Origin: Aphanomyces cochlioides
Lineage: Eukaryota; Oomycota; Saprolegniomycetes; Saprolegniales; Verrucalvaceae
Length of the DNA stretch: 39,099 bases
NCBI GenBank assembly: GCA_019828595.1
Contig: JAHQRK010000075.1
Span: forward strand, 1-39,099
Reading direction: 5' to 3'
Part shown: in pieces, positions 21,207 to 31,040 of the stretch
Position numbering within the stretch: position 1 is the first letter of the stretch
Layout: every line of letters begins with the position of its first letter
Program-made: the position numbers and the translations under genes
Notes under the pieces: model-generated
What the model saw: the letters and a program-made list of their open reading frames with translations, nothing else
Database searches by the model: none
What the model was told of the DNA's origin: nothing

Positions 21207-22336
21207 CTAGTGCTTGTGGAGATCCCGGTTCGGAGGCGAGCCCGGAGGTGGTTGCGGTGCCCACTGACGATGTTGGGAACATTGCTTGATTGGGGCCTTG
21301 CAGCGAGCCATATGCTTCGTCGTGATCCAGCGACATTGCTCCCCGTGGTGGCCAACTCTACGTTGCATACAATCCGCCAGCGGTAGAGCGCAGCGTCGGT
21401 CTTCTTTCCCAGGGTAGCGGTGGTCACACAGCTTCTCGTTCATGGCTTGGTGGTAGCGCTGAGCTTCTGCTGATATCTTGTCCTCGTATACCCAGTACGA
21501 CTTTGTCGCGGCTCCCGGGTTCTCCACTATCTCATAGTCGGAGTCGTCAGAGTTGTCCACCACGGGTGATGCGGGGGCCGCAAAGAGATCATCGTCCTGG
21601 TCAGCCGACGGTGTGGCTGCTCCGTCAGAATCGATCGTCACAGACTCCCGAATGGCTTCGCGCATGCGCGCGACAAGTGAACTTGGTGGCGTGTCTATGG
21701 GTGGACCGAGGTCAACACCCGTGCTGGAGAGATCCTGGCCACTGGCAGGCGCGACAACGATGCTTGATAAGGTCTCAGACCCCTTCGCCCCCGACAAGGC
21801 CTTCAGCTACACGAGTTGCTTCAACAAGGGAGGGTGGATGTTAGTACCTGAGACTCCAACGCGTCGATTTGCCGCCCCTGCGCCTCAAAGCGACTCTCCT
21901 GCAATTGAATGAGATTCGCTTGGGTCCCCACTTGCTCCTCAAGAACGCTGATTTTCTGCGTCGCTTGCGCTGTGGCCAGAACGCTTGCCGCGAGTTGGTG
22001 ACTGCTTCTGAGCAGCAAGGAATGAGCGATGGAGATGAACTCTTGACGTGTCCTCGAGTCATGGATCCATCCATGAGCGTCGCGTCTAATCAACTGCCGG
22101 GAGTTGGCGAGCGTATCAACAGCTGCGTGCGTAAGCGAAGGGAGGTCGACCAACGAAGAAGCAGCGCCAGGGGAGGTCCCTTGAAGGCGCAGAGCATGGT
22201 TTCCAAGCTCGGTGGTGAGCTCCGACGCGGCTATGCTCAAAGCGGCCTGAAAGGACGACATGACGGCTGGCTGAGGCGCGAGCTGGTTGGATTGTGAGCC
22301 TGATGGCTTGGTTCCGTCAGAGCCCTTTGATGGCAT
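21207..22336 (-). CDS. Antisense gene 3 of the Ty3 element, one intron, Cys/His C-terminus
   Basis: On the minus strand ATG 22336 (MPSKGSDGTKPSG) opens a frame. Removing a 41-nt GT..AG segment (21807-21847) joins ALESQ to LKALSGAKGSE in frame and gives 362 residues, stop at 21207. The N-terminal half is Ser/Ala/Gln-rich with a probable coiled coil (VLEEQVGTQANLIQ, ESRFEAQGRQIDALESQ). An acidic segment (ADQDDDLF, DNSDDSDYEIVE) follows. The C-terminus has two Cys/His clusters: C-x11-C-x6-C-x7-H from LCDHRY, and C-x10-C-x6-C-x2-H from QCRWITTKHMARC. I do not recognise the family. The frame opposes gag-pol, so it needs its own promoter. Without the intron, two shorter frames remain. Confidence 0.6.
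21807..21847 (-). other. Inferred 41-nt intron in antisense gene 3
   Basis: On the minus strand the segment starts GTACTAAC and ends CGTGTAG; the exon boundary is CAG/CTG. Its length is not a multiple of three and it contains an in-frame stop, so removal is required to join the two open segments. Size agrees with the 43- and 45-nt introns of the Harbinger partner gene. Confidence 0.5.
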
Positions 22337-22530
22337 CGATCAGTTGGTTAGCGAGGACGGTGCACAGAATCCGCGAACAAACTGACTCAGGAAATCAATC
22401 GACAAATGCTCCTGTATTATCAGCCAATGGGATTGTACTATGAAGACTCTAAGCGTGTCAAGCGAGCCGATCAGTCGAGGGGCAGCGCGGGGAAGTCGAT
22501 GCGAGGGCCGTAGCCGTCGATGTGGTAGCT

Positions 22531-22986
22531 TTACCCGAAGGGGCACTCGTCTTTGTAGTGGGAGCAAGACGGCGCGTTTGGCAAGTCTCCTGGCGTGATC
22601 CCCGAGCACGGAGCACCCATGTGCCCTCTCATGTCGCGATTGGCGTCGCGGTGGTCCAGGGGATATCTCTTAAGGTGCTGCGCTAACAGCTCGCTCAGCC
22701 GCATGACGCCCTGGGCGAGTTCGGTGTGGCTCTCCTGCAACCGGCGGATCTCCCGGTCCTTTTGCATAATTTGGCGCTGCAGCTGACGAAAGATTTGAGC
22801 GTGCTCAGCGAGCGTGTGGCTGAACGTGTCTTGTTGGTGATGGGCTTCCCGAATGCGCGCCTGCACCTCTGTTTTGTGGTCATCCTGGTGGACGTGGAAG
22901 GTTTGAAGCGCCTGCCCTAGCTGCTGGTTGGCCGCTGCGATCACTTGGTGCATCCGATCAGTGTTGTCTTGGTTGTTGAGAGCCAT
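22531..22986 (-). CDS. Antisense gene 2 of the Ty3 element, coiled-coil protein
   Basis: ATG 22986 (MALNNQDNTDRMHQ), in the favourable context GGCCATGG, opens 151 codons to TAA 22531-22533. Most of the protein is a Gln/His/Glu-rich helix with heptad-like spacing (IFRQLQRQIMQKDREIRRLQ). The C-terminus has C-x13-C-x6-C (APCSGITPGDLPNAPSC, SHYKDEC). If the terminal TAA is read through, a His follows six residues later, matching the spacing in its neighbours; the stop may be a recent mutation. TCATTTTCCTTTT, resembling the oomycete initiator, lies about 35 bp upstream. Function unknown. Confidence 0.5.
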   Translation of the reverse strand: MALNNQDNTDRMHQVIAAANQQLGQALQTFHVHQDDHKTEVQARIREAHHQQDTFSHTLAEHAQIFRQLQRQIMQKDREIRRLQESHTELAQGVMRLSELLAQHLKRYPLDHRDANRDMRGHMGAPCSGITPGDLPNAPSCSHYKDECPFG

Positions 22987-23117
22987 GGCCAGAAGAAGAT
23001 GAGCGACAACGATGGTGAAAAGGAAAATGAAGAAGAAGATGTCGTGTTGCTCAAGGAATTGACTATGATGGCTATTCCGTTGGCTCGTCTTGTGAAAATT
23101 CGGTCTGTGAGGAGCTG

Positions 23118-23741
23118 TCAGGAGCTGTCAGTTGGCTGGGCCGGATGCATCCCGGAGCGACGATATGGGCAGCGCGCCAAGGAGTTGCGACAAGGATGGC
23201 CTTTGTTTGTTAACATGCCGCACAGTTCGACGCCTGGACGACGGCGTGGCGAGCGCCCCTGCGATTGCACCGCAAGTCGAAGGTTGTCCAAGTCGGCTGC
23301 GAGCTTGACCACAGCTCGCCCATATTGAACCACACTGTTTGCCGTATTGTCAACGGATACCTTTTGTCGAGTGAGTCGGCTGTTGAGCTGCTCCGTGGCG
23401 GTGGTTTGTGTAGCCACACGCTCATTCATCTCAATGATGGCCGCGTCCTGTTTGTCAATCCGTGCCAGAATGTGATTGATGTGGTTGACCTGGTTCTTCA
23501 GCCCCTCGATGCGGTCGTTTCTGAATGGCCCAGGAGTGCTCGCGTCGAATGGAGTCTCATCGCCGGATTCGTTGTCCTGCGGTAGCGGGGAATGCTCCGG
23601 AGAGTTGACGGCGTTGTCGCCCATCTTGCCCGACACCAAGAAAATTCCGGGAAGCGGCGCCACCGACGAAACATCTTGTGGTGAGCCTGGCCCTTGTAGC
23701 GACGACTCGACCGGTGGTGGCGATGGTAGCGACTGACTCAT
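23118..23741 (-). CDS. Antisense gene 1 of the Ty3 element, coiled-coil protein with Cys/His end
   Basis: ATG 23741 (MSQSLPSPPPVESS) is the first Met; the stop is at 23118, giving 207 residues. A Ser/Pro/Asp-rich N-terminus is followed by a helical segment (KNQVNHINHILARIDKQ, EQLNSRLTRQKVSVDN) that looks like a coiled coil. It ends with C-x9-C-x6-C-x7-H (LCGMLTNKGHPC, NSLARC, SGMH). Its architecture equals that of antisense genes 2 and 3, so the three are probably old duplicates. It lies next to the right LTR, which in antisense orientation could supply a promoter. No family recognised. Confidence 0.5.
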   Translation of the reverse strand: MSQSLPSPPPVESSLQGPGSPQDVSSVAPLPGIFLVSGKMGDNAVNSPEHSPLPQDNESGDETPFDASTPGPFRNDRIEGLKNQVNHINHILARIDKQDAAIIEMNERVATQTTATEQLNSRLTRQKVSVDNTANSVVQYGRAVVKLAADLDNLRLAVQSQGRSPRRRPGVELCGMLTNKGHPCRNSLARCPYRRSGMHPAQPTDSS

Positions 23742-23969
23742 TTTGTCTCGAATGATCTTGTCCTTGCGGCGCACGACTTGTGGCTTACGATTGGCGGTGA
23801 ACGATCGCTTTGGCTCGAGATCCGAAGAGTCGCTTGACAGATACGAGTGTGGGCGATGTCTGTTGAAGCTGAGCTAAATGTCGAAAACGCTTGTGGATCA
23901 AGTAAGCGAAGCCCAGCGAGTGTCGCTTGTCGGTTGACAGCCGTTTGTGTCCGTGGCGTCACGAGCTGC

Positions 23970-23980
23970 CAGGGGTGGTT
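23970..23980 (+). other. Polypurine tract
   Basis: AGGGGTGG lies within 12 bp of the right LTR start and is the expected plus-strand primer. It is short and interrupted by pyrimidines. Confidence 0.5.
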
Positions 23981-24732
23981 TGTGGCAAAGCGAGCCGCCA
24001 CTCGCGAAACCAATCCAACGCGTAGGTTGACGCAAGGGGCGATGAACTATTGACTGGAAGGTCGCCAATCGCGACGGACTACGAGTGGATTTCAGTGCCG
24101 GATTGTCCAGGAATTATGACCAAGGAGCAAGCAGTACAAGTGGAAAAGCAGAGCCCAACAAGCCAGAGCAGTGGCCACCAATGGAGGGCGACCAACCAGG
24201 CTTGCAGTCAGTGTGGTGGCCTGCTGCGAGCGTGTTGCCAAGACTTATGGCCAATTGAGTGAGTGAGTAAAGGTCAGAGACCAATCGTGAAGCGAGACGG
24301 AGACAATTACAGAGCGTGCGTGCGAAGTTTGTAGCTTAGGAAAGAGAGGCAGTAGTTAGACAGAACTCTTTTTGGTTGGCGTTGAATGAACCTCTAAGTT
24401 TGTGGCGTCCCGTCGAGAGAGTTTAAGCGCCAAGAAGTTTGCAGGAGTTCCGTGAGTCTGTCGAAAACTCGCACCGTCAATCGCCCTCACCAACGCCAGT
24501 CAACGCTAGGCGTAGCTCGTGGGCAACCGAGCAACCAACCCCCTTTCCAGTCCTCCCAACCGTCCTTTTCCCCGGCAGCGGTCAACTACTGCGAACTTTC
24601 AACCCACAGTCGTGCCTCTCCATTTCCTTCGATCGCGTCTGGCTCACCTAAATGCCCCAGGCGACCTCTAACCTTCCACCCCCCTTTTCTTGCTACGAGA
24701 AGCTCGGACTTCACTGATCCGACTATCCCACA
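23981..24732 (+). repeat. 3' LTR of the Ty3/gypsy element
   Basis: Same length as the 5' LTR. Differences are concentrated at both ends: four within the first 95 bp, one in the middle, about nine in the last 90 bp. Confidence 0.95.
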
Positions 24733-24735
24733 TTA

Positions 24736-25378
24736 GCCCCAGTTTCACATCTTGAGTAAGAAATTTGGACAGAACACATCTAGAATAAGAAAATTGGGAC
24801 CATGGGACGATTACAAACCTTGTCAAGTTTACTGGAGTTCAAACTTTGCCAGTAAGTTTTTTTGCCAAAATCTGCAAAACGTGGATCGTATCGACAAGGG
24901 GGTCCTCTATCAGTGTATTCCAAAGAGATGTTGTAGCCTTCAACAAAAATCTCAGTCAGAACTACTGTAGTCTCCGACAAACTCGACGAGAGTTTCACTG
25001 GAGCATAACGTCACAGGCCTAGACACATGGATAGAGCAAATTCGAAGATGGGAAGAACCACTAATCATCCAGACAATGCTCATTTTTTTGAGTGAATACT
25101 ATCGCTAGGAAGGCTACGCGTACTGAATACTCCTATTGATAGTAGCAAGGATAGGCGAGAGCACCTAGTAAGATGGCTGCGTCATGGTGTATATACGGTT
25201 TCCATAACGAGCTGCAGCGCAAGCTCGGATGCGTATTGTCCCCTCTCGCATCCAATTCAAGATTTCATCCACGATCATAATACTACGTTGGAAGTGTCGT
25301 TCAATCTGTGTCAAGGGAACCTGACATTCAAACACGTTGTGACAACCACGCACCGCTTTTCTACCGTATGTATATGAG
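24736..25378. repeat. Duplicated block, left copy, part 2
   Basis: This matches 32497-33092 almost base for base, except for about 45 extra bp near 24760-24805. It continues the block interrupted by the Ty3 element at 13158. On the minus strand both copies keep an open frame ending NRIYTMTQPSY (about 65 shared residues, with FECQVPLTQIERHFQ and IVDEILNWMREG); no family is recognised. It includes CTCGCATCCAATTCAAG, a word that recurs upstream of the secreted-protein genes. Confidence 0.85.
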
Positions 25379-25419
25379 TGGCCCATTGGGTAGCCCGGGT
25401 AGCTCTGGTCGGTACAGTC

Positions 25420-25718
25420 TGATCCGTGCCCAGGTCTTCGCGTGGGAAGGGCTGGGTTGCGCACACGATGGTGAATAAGGAACTGAATTACGCTTAACGA
25501 AACTTTCAGACTACAACTAGCATACGCGTGCTCGGACACACAATCAGCACGCGTACAGCTACAGATCGTGACGTTGAGAAAGCATTCAGGAACATTCAGA
25601 CGTGCAATCGACAGGACATGTATGTTATCCGGAGAGCCGGATAACAAGTCTTCTAGACTTTGGATGCTGCTGATTCATCCAAAGTCTCTTGTTGGTGGAC
25701 GACCAAGCTACCAGAACA
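25420..25718 (-). repeat. 3' LTR of the chromodomain element
   Basis: On the minus strand it starts TGTTCTGGTAG and ends GGATCA. It contains the palindromic stretch GTTATCCGG..CCGGATAAC. Confidence 0.9.
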
Positions 25719-25727
25719 CGGCCCCTC

Positions 25728-26321
25728 CTACAGAAGGCGGCGCACACGGGTCCTGCGGCGAAGACGAGGTGGGGCAGAAGATTCTCTGTCCCTGTCAATG
25801 GGCTGAAAGCCGTTGTCCACCCAACCATGCGTACGATGGGCTTGTGAGCGGTGAGGTGTGTTCAGATGGGCACCACTTGGTTTGCTGGCACGACGACTTG
25901 TAGACGAGACCCCTGGCTTCGGAAAGTTGGTGCGTCGAGGCATGTTGGTTTGTTGCTCTTCAAGTCCATCAATTTGCAATTGCATCTGAATGCTGGCACG
26001 TTTCATTGCCTCGTGGACGTTGGAAAGGTGCATATTTTGGCGGAAAAACGCCTTAACCAAAGTAGGCACGTCTTCTATGAGGTTTTCAATCGGTTCCCAC
26101 GTAGACTCGGCGTCTTCCAATCCCATCCAATGCACAAGCAGAGCAAACGATTCGCCTTGGGGCTTCAGAGCAGAAATCGATCGTACGCAGTGTCCACCTT
26201 CGGTAAATCGTGCATAATTCATGATATCTTCTGTGACATTGTATTTTGCTTCAGCATAAAAGCATAGCCGACTTGCATGGTGTGTCGACTGAATTTTCGG
26301 AGGCGTGATATCTTCTACCAC
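25728..26321 (-). pseudogene. Integrase C-terminus with chromodomain
   Basis: The segment begins VEDITPPKIQSTHHASRLCF, the usual end of a Ty3 integrase, and leads to a chromodomain with FALLVHWMGLEDAESTWEPI and NLIEDVPTLVKAFF. A low-complexity basic tail follows (RRASKPSGAHLN, RLRRRTRVRRLL). Chromodomains in this group direct integration by binding chromatin. It is separated from the rest of integrase by a deletion at about 26345. Confidence 0.8.
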
Positions 26322-26350
26322 AAAAATCCAATCGGAAAGGGCTTGAACAA

Positions 26351-27547
26351 TTACTTTTGGACCACGGCGTTGTCATTTCTGAAGTGAGCCCCTCGGTCAG
26401 TAACCCAAGTAGTGACAGTGCCAAACATACTGAACCAGTGACAGAGACTGGACGCGCAGTTGGCAGCTGTGGCGGCGTCAAACGGTTGCAACATACGATA
26501 TCCAGAGGCGTCGTCTTTGAGAACAAGGACGTACTTGTGACCTGTTGTTCGGTCTACCGGCAATGAGAGATAGTCGAAATGGAGTAATTCATTTGGACGG
26601 GTGGCATGGAGCTGAGTTCCCAGTGGGCGAGGCATCATTCGTCCCCGGACCGATAGGCATTGCAAACAGCGGCCCACAAATTCCGTGACTTCATTGTCCA
26701 TGCCGTCCCAGACATATAATTCCTTGAGTGGGGCAAGGGTTGCTTGGACGCCACGATGACCTGACAATCCAGCATGCGCGACAATACGCAGACGATGTTT
26801 GAGGTCCAGCGCAGTAGGTGGAATCCAGATACGACCGACACCGTTGCAGAAGCAACCTTTTGATGGGAACCATGCGACATCTGAAGGGAGTTGCGAAGTG
26901 GCTTCGTTGCTCGCAGTAAACACCTCTTGGGCCTGTGCGATATCTTCCCATGATGGCCATTCAAAATCGGCAGCTTGGAGGGGCGCAGCCGGAGGTAGAG
27001 ATAGCACGTTGATGGGAACGTTGGGCCTGCAATTTTCTGGTGCACCAGTTGATATGCCGCGTCGGTTTTGATGCGACATTGGTGAGGGGGCAAGATCATG
27101 TTGACTTTTGGCTTGTGCAGCATCTTCTGAGCACCCAATCATCTTGTCCGCGACGTTCACTGTGTGCCACCGGGACAACATGTCCGCCCATACATTGTTC
27201 TCACCAGGGATGTGGATAATGGCGTACTTATAGCCGGACAAAGTCATCGCCCATCGTTGGAGGCGATCAGCTTGGTGCCGTTGCATGCCAGAATCGGTGG
27301 CCAAGAATTGAATAGATACGCCAAGTTGCGATGGTCCGTGTAGATTGTAAATCCAGTTGGTCGAAGGAGGATATATTCGAGTCGTTTGCACGACTCGACG
27401 ATGGCAAATGCTTCTTTGTCGGGTATGGGCCATCGACTGCTTGCCCCAGCAAAGCGCCCACTGAGGAAGGCAAGCGGTTTGTGTCGTTGTTGATGCAGTG
27501 GCAGGGCTGCGTCCTCGGGTGGGATTTGAGTAACGACAGATCCCCAA
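26351..27547 (-). pseudogene. RNase H end and integrase, truncated
   Basis: After the end of RNase H (IIHIPGENNVWADMLSRW), the integrase zinc domain is complete (HAGLSGHRGVQATL, CLQCLSVRGRMMP). The catalytic core keeps the first Asp (LLHFDYLSLPVD) and the second (TWVTDRGAHFRND). Immediately after this the frame stops and sequence jumps to the integrase C-terminus, so the catalytic Glu and roughly 100 or more residues are deleted. Confidence 0.85.
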
Positions 27548-28880
27548 AAGTCTTGCGAGGCGTCGGCAAACAAGCTGACGATGGCGTCGTCACTAGGGTG
27601 TGCCAGTGGAACCATGTCGAGCAGTGCTTGTTTCACAGCCGCGAAACACGCGTCATGAGCAGAAGACCAACCAAACTGAGATAATGACACTTTGTCCAAC
27701 TTCTTTTGCTTCCGCGAGCCAACAGAACGTGCGACTGCCTCAAGTAGAGCCATGAGGGGAGCCACGAGCTCGGAGAACGAGGGCACATGCGAGCACATCC
27801 AGTTAGCGCAACATAAGAATGTTTGGAGTTGCCCGGCTGTAATCGGTGATGGCATCTCGACGAGACCGGCAATTCTTTCGGGGCAGTGTGCAATGCCTTC
27901 ACCCGACACAATCTTCCCGCACCATTTGGCTGATGTGAGAAAGAATGAACACTTCTTGGGATGCAACTTGAGCCCAGTTTTCGCACAAGCGCGTAGCACG
28001 GCCTCGAGCACGTCGAATAGTGCATCAACAGTTGGAGCGTAACCCAAGATATCGTCGAGCCAGGCAAGGATTCCTCTGTACATGATATCCTTGAAAATCA
28101 ATTCGACCGTAGCTTGGCAATAGCCCACGCTATCATAACCGCCCATCGACACCCGAGTTGGGTATACATGCCGCGGTGAGTCATGATGGTGAAGAGCTCT
28201 TGGCTAAGCGTACCAAGAGGCAACTGCCAATATCCGCGGAACCAATCGAGGGTAAAAAAGTATTGGCTGCCAACAACCAAACCCATGGCAACCTCAAGTT
28301 GTGGCATGGGCCACTGGATTGGCTGCGTTCTGGCGTTGACAGCTCGGGTGTCCACCGTCATACGATATGACCCGTCTTGCTTGGGCACAATGCGAGGTGG
28401 ACTCGCCCATCGACTGCTGGTGTTGATGTATACCAGGCCAGCCGATTCTAATTCGCTCAAATGCTGGTCCAGGTAAGCTTGATGGGCTGGAGGATAACGG
28501 CGAGCCGAGCAATGCACTGGCGTGGCGCCTTGTCGGAGACGCACTTCGAGTGGTGGAACTTTGACAGGCGGGTCAATACCAAATCCAAGACGAAACACGT
28601 CCTTGTATTGCTGAAGCAATGCTCGGAGACGCTGCAAAGGCACGCTTGGGAGGCCATTCGCTGTTGCATCGTTAAGTCGTTCTTCGAGGAGCTCGGCAAC
28701 CTGAACTTCGTCGTGGGCGACCAAATTAGGTAGTTCGACGTGGCTCTGATCTCCGAGGTGTGGGGTCATTTCCAGCGCTAAATTGGGCGCCAATGCGGGA
28801 GGCACAGGCGAGACGTCATCGAATGGGCATTCGTGGGAAATGGAATGCGCTCCAGTCACTGCGACCCCTTGTGAAAGCAC
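27244..28880 (-). pseudogene. Reverse transcriptase and RNase H of the chromodomain element
   Basis: RT motifs: SSRWASPPRIVPKQDG, RMTVDTRAVNART, FFTLDWFRGYWQLPL (first Asp), and AWLDDILGY (YxDD box with both Asp). RNase H follows with SLFADASQDFWG and FTIYTDHRNLAYLF. A frameshift near 28140 falls between GMYTQLG and SMGGYDSVGYCQ. Unlike the plus-strand Ty3 element, the catalytic residues are all present. Confidence 0.85.
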
Positions 28881-28999
28881 CTGCTAATTCGGAAGTGGAC
28901 AGATCCCACTCCGATGTAATTGCGCGAGCCGTTTGAAGAAGTGCAGGGAGCGAATACCCCAACCGTTCTATAACTGGTCGAGAGATGATAAGCCTTGGG

Positions 29000-29383
29000 T
29001 CAGGGGAATTGTCTTTGACCACCCACGCAGATAGATATCGCAAGATCAATGGACCAGCTGAGGTCACCAGCTCGACGCGATCCAGTGTGACTTGCTCTGA
29101 CACTTCGATCGAGGTCCCGGCAAATGGTGCCAAATGTTGTGGAGTAAGATGTCGAGAGGCATGGGGTGTCAGATGATTGAATAGCTGTCAGCAAAGCCCG
29201 ATTGATGATTGTTGCATCGGCTCCGCTATCCAGCAATACACTTTCCAGAGAGATCGACGAGCCCACGACGGCAGGAACGCTGCTGCCGACGGAATTGGGA
29301 GTGGTAGCTCGGGCCATAATAGCGTCGATGCGAGGGCGCTTATTGCACGAACCGGAATGATGGCTCCACCGCAATGATCGCAC
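29000..29383 (-). pseudogene. Retropepsin protease of the chromodomain element
   Basis: LLDSGADATIINRALL contains an intact D-S-G-A active site. The frame differs by one from gag: the zinc-knuckle half CDHCGG lies in the gag frame while SHHSGSC lies in this frame, so a one-base change splits the knuckle near 29375. Confidence 0.7.
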
Positions 29384-30731
29384 ACGCTTTGGAAACGCAC
29401 AGTTGGGCCGTCATTTCGCCTTACTGGTAGCATAGATGTCGACGCCTTGGGCTGAACGACCTTGTCATCTCGTACGCCGTCTCCACGGCCTCCACGTCCA
29501 CCTCGTCCACCGCGTCCTCCCTGGGGACCACGGCCACCACGAGACGGGGTTGTTTCGCTGCTTCGCGCCGAGGATGTCATTAAATGAGCGGGTCGGGCAG
29601 GCGGGGGTGGGCTATTCGCTCGTATCGAAGTGTCACGCGTTGGTTGGGCAGTTGGAAAGTTTACCCGCTGAATTGTTTGGACTCGCTGAGTAGGATCGGG
29701 TCTTTCCCAGCGCATAAAGGACGTCAATGCATCTTCTAACCATTCGACGAACTTCATCAAGTCGGACTTCAAGGATTTGTTTTGTTGGCGCCCCAATTCA
29801 TCGCACACTGTAGCTTTGAACGTGGGCGGTGCAAGAGCTGCCACCAAGTAGCCGACAACGCGTTTCTGCTCCGTTTCGAGGAACGATTCCATGGACAGTT
29901 GCTCCAACTGGATTGTCAATTGGTGTAACAGCTTTGCTACTCGACTGGGAGCGTTCGTCAACGATGTATTGAGGCGAAGGTTTTTCATCGCCCTGTCCAC
30001 ACGGGCGTAATCAATGATACCAACTTCATTAGCCTTGTGGAAATATTCTCGCCATTCCTGCTCCGATATTTGATCGGCAGGCTTCCGTAGTTCAAATTTA
30101 GCAATTGTTCGACGGCGAACATCAGATACACAAGCGCCCACCGGCATGACGACGGGATAATAACCAAGTTGATGCAATGAGGCGCATTGAAACCAGTATT
30201 GATGGTACGCTCGCATAAATGCTTTCTTCTCCTGAGACATTGTGCCATTGTAAGTCGGGGTGTAGGAGCAGTTGAAACAGCTTGCAGGCGTTACGATGCA
30301 GACGCCGCTGACGGAACGTCACCGCGAGGCTGGGGTCCATTGACATCGTCGCTCTGATCGACTTGAGGGGGAATTTCAGGAGGGTTGACATGGTCGTGCT
30401 CTCGAATCGGAGAAGGCACGCCCATTGATGCCACAGCAATCGAAGGACGTTGCTGGGTGTCTGCAAAGGGTCCATGCTGGTACACTTCCGGCGTGAAGGG
30501 CACTGCAAAAGTTCGGTTATCCAGTGATAACCCCCCAAAAGCATATGACAGTGCAATGTCGGACGGACGGGGTGTAGCAGCGACCGGGCCTTGGGTAGCA
30601 GCTACTTCATCGTCCACATCGCTGGCGTCGCCATCACTGGAGGCCAAGCCAGGAGCGGGAGAGGCCATTGCACCGAACAATCGACTGACTATCGATTGGC
30701 GGTGTTCTTGAGATTGCTGAGATCCTTCCAT
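29188..30731 (-). pseudogene. Gag of the chromodomain element
   Basis: ATG 30731 (MEGSQQSQEHRQSIVSRLFG) lies 19 bp after the 5' LTR. The frame stops at 30291 and continues one frame over from about 30270: KKAFMRAYHQYWFQ, then a capsid-like helical region (ISEQEWREYFHKANEVG). A Gly/Arg tract of RGG repeats (29470-29545) precedes the split zinc knuckle. RGG tracts bind RNA and may aid packaging. Confidence 0.75.
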
Positions 30732-30749
30732 TTTTGAGAAAACTAGTTT

Positions 30750-31040
30750 TGATCCGTGCCCAGGTCTTCGCGTGGGAAGGGCTGGGTTGCGCACACGATG
30801 GTGAATAAGGAACTGAATTACGCTTAACGAAACTTTCAGACTACAACTAGCATACGCGTGCTCGGACACACAATCAGCACGCGTACAGCTACAGATCGTG
30901 ACGTTGAGAAAGCATTCAGGAACATTCAGACGTGCAATCGGTAGGACATGTATGTTATCCGGAGAGCCGGATAACAAGTCTTCAAGACTTTGGATGCTGC
31001 TGATTCATCCAAGCTGGTGGACGACCAAGCCACCAGAACA
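30750..31040 (-). repeat. 5' LTR of the chromodomain element
   Basis: On the minus strand it starts TGTTCTGGTGG and ends GGATCA. It is 8 bp shorter than the 3' LTR because of an indel near 31012. Confidence 0.9.

Larger units (their letters stand above)
13159..24732 (+). mobile_element. Ty3/gypsy LTR retrotransposon with antisense gene cassette
   Basis: Two 752-bp LTRs (13159-13910, 23981-24732) begin TGTGG and end CCCACA. TTAG is duplicated at 13155-13158 and 24733-24736. A primer binding site follows the left LTR and a G-rich polypurine stretch precedes the right LTR. The order gag, protease, RT, RNase H, integrase defines Ty3/gypsy; the RT and RNase H wording (LSLDNASGFW, RHGLLKW, HVKREWNGAADLLA) is oomycete-like. 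I count about 14 differences between LTRs, roughly 98% identity. Gag-pol carries many stops and frameshifts. About 2.8 kb between integrase and the right LTR encodes three minus-strand genes. At 11,574 bp it is long for the group. Confidence 0.95.
25420..31040 (-). mobile_element. Chromodomain Ty3/gypsy retrotransposon, internally deleted
   Basis: LTRs at 25420-25718 and 30750-31040 (plus-strand order) differ by about four substitutions and an 8-bp indel. CAGTC is duplicated at 25415-25419 and 31041-31045. Read on the minus strand the order is gag, protease, RT-RNase H, integrase, chromodomain, which marks a chromovirus-like Ty3 element. The polypurine tract AGGAGGGG precedes the 3' LTR (at 25718). 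No convincing tRNA primer site was seen after the 5' LTR. Several frameshifts and a deletion in integrase make this copy non-autonomous. Confidence 0.93.

Noticed and set aside
24752..24998. Small open frames on both strands after the right LTR
   Set aside because: They are short, present because the block is duplicated at 32.5 kb, and have no motif.
30732..30749. Primer binding site or self-priming sequence of the chromodomain element
   Set aside because: The 18 bp after the LTR contain a short AAACTAGTTT palindrome but no clear tRNA complement; the data do not decide between tRNA and self-priming.
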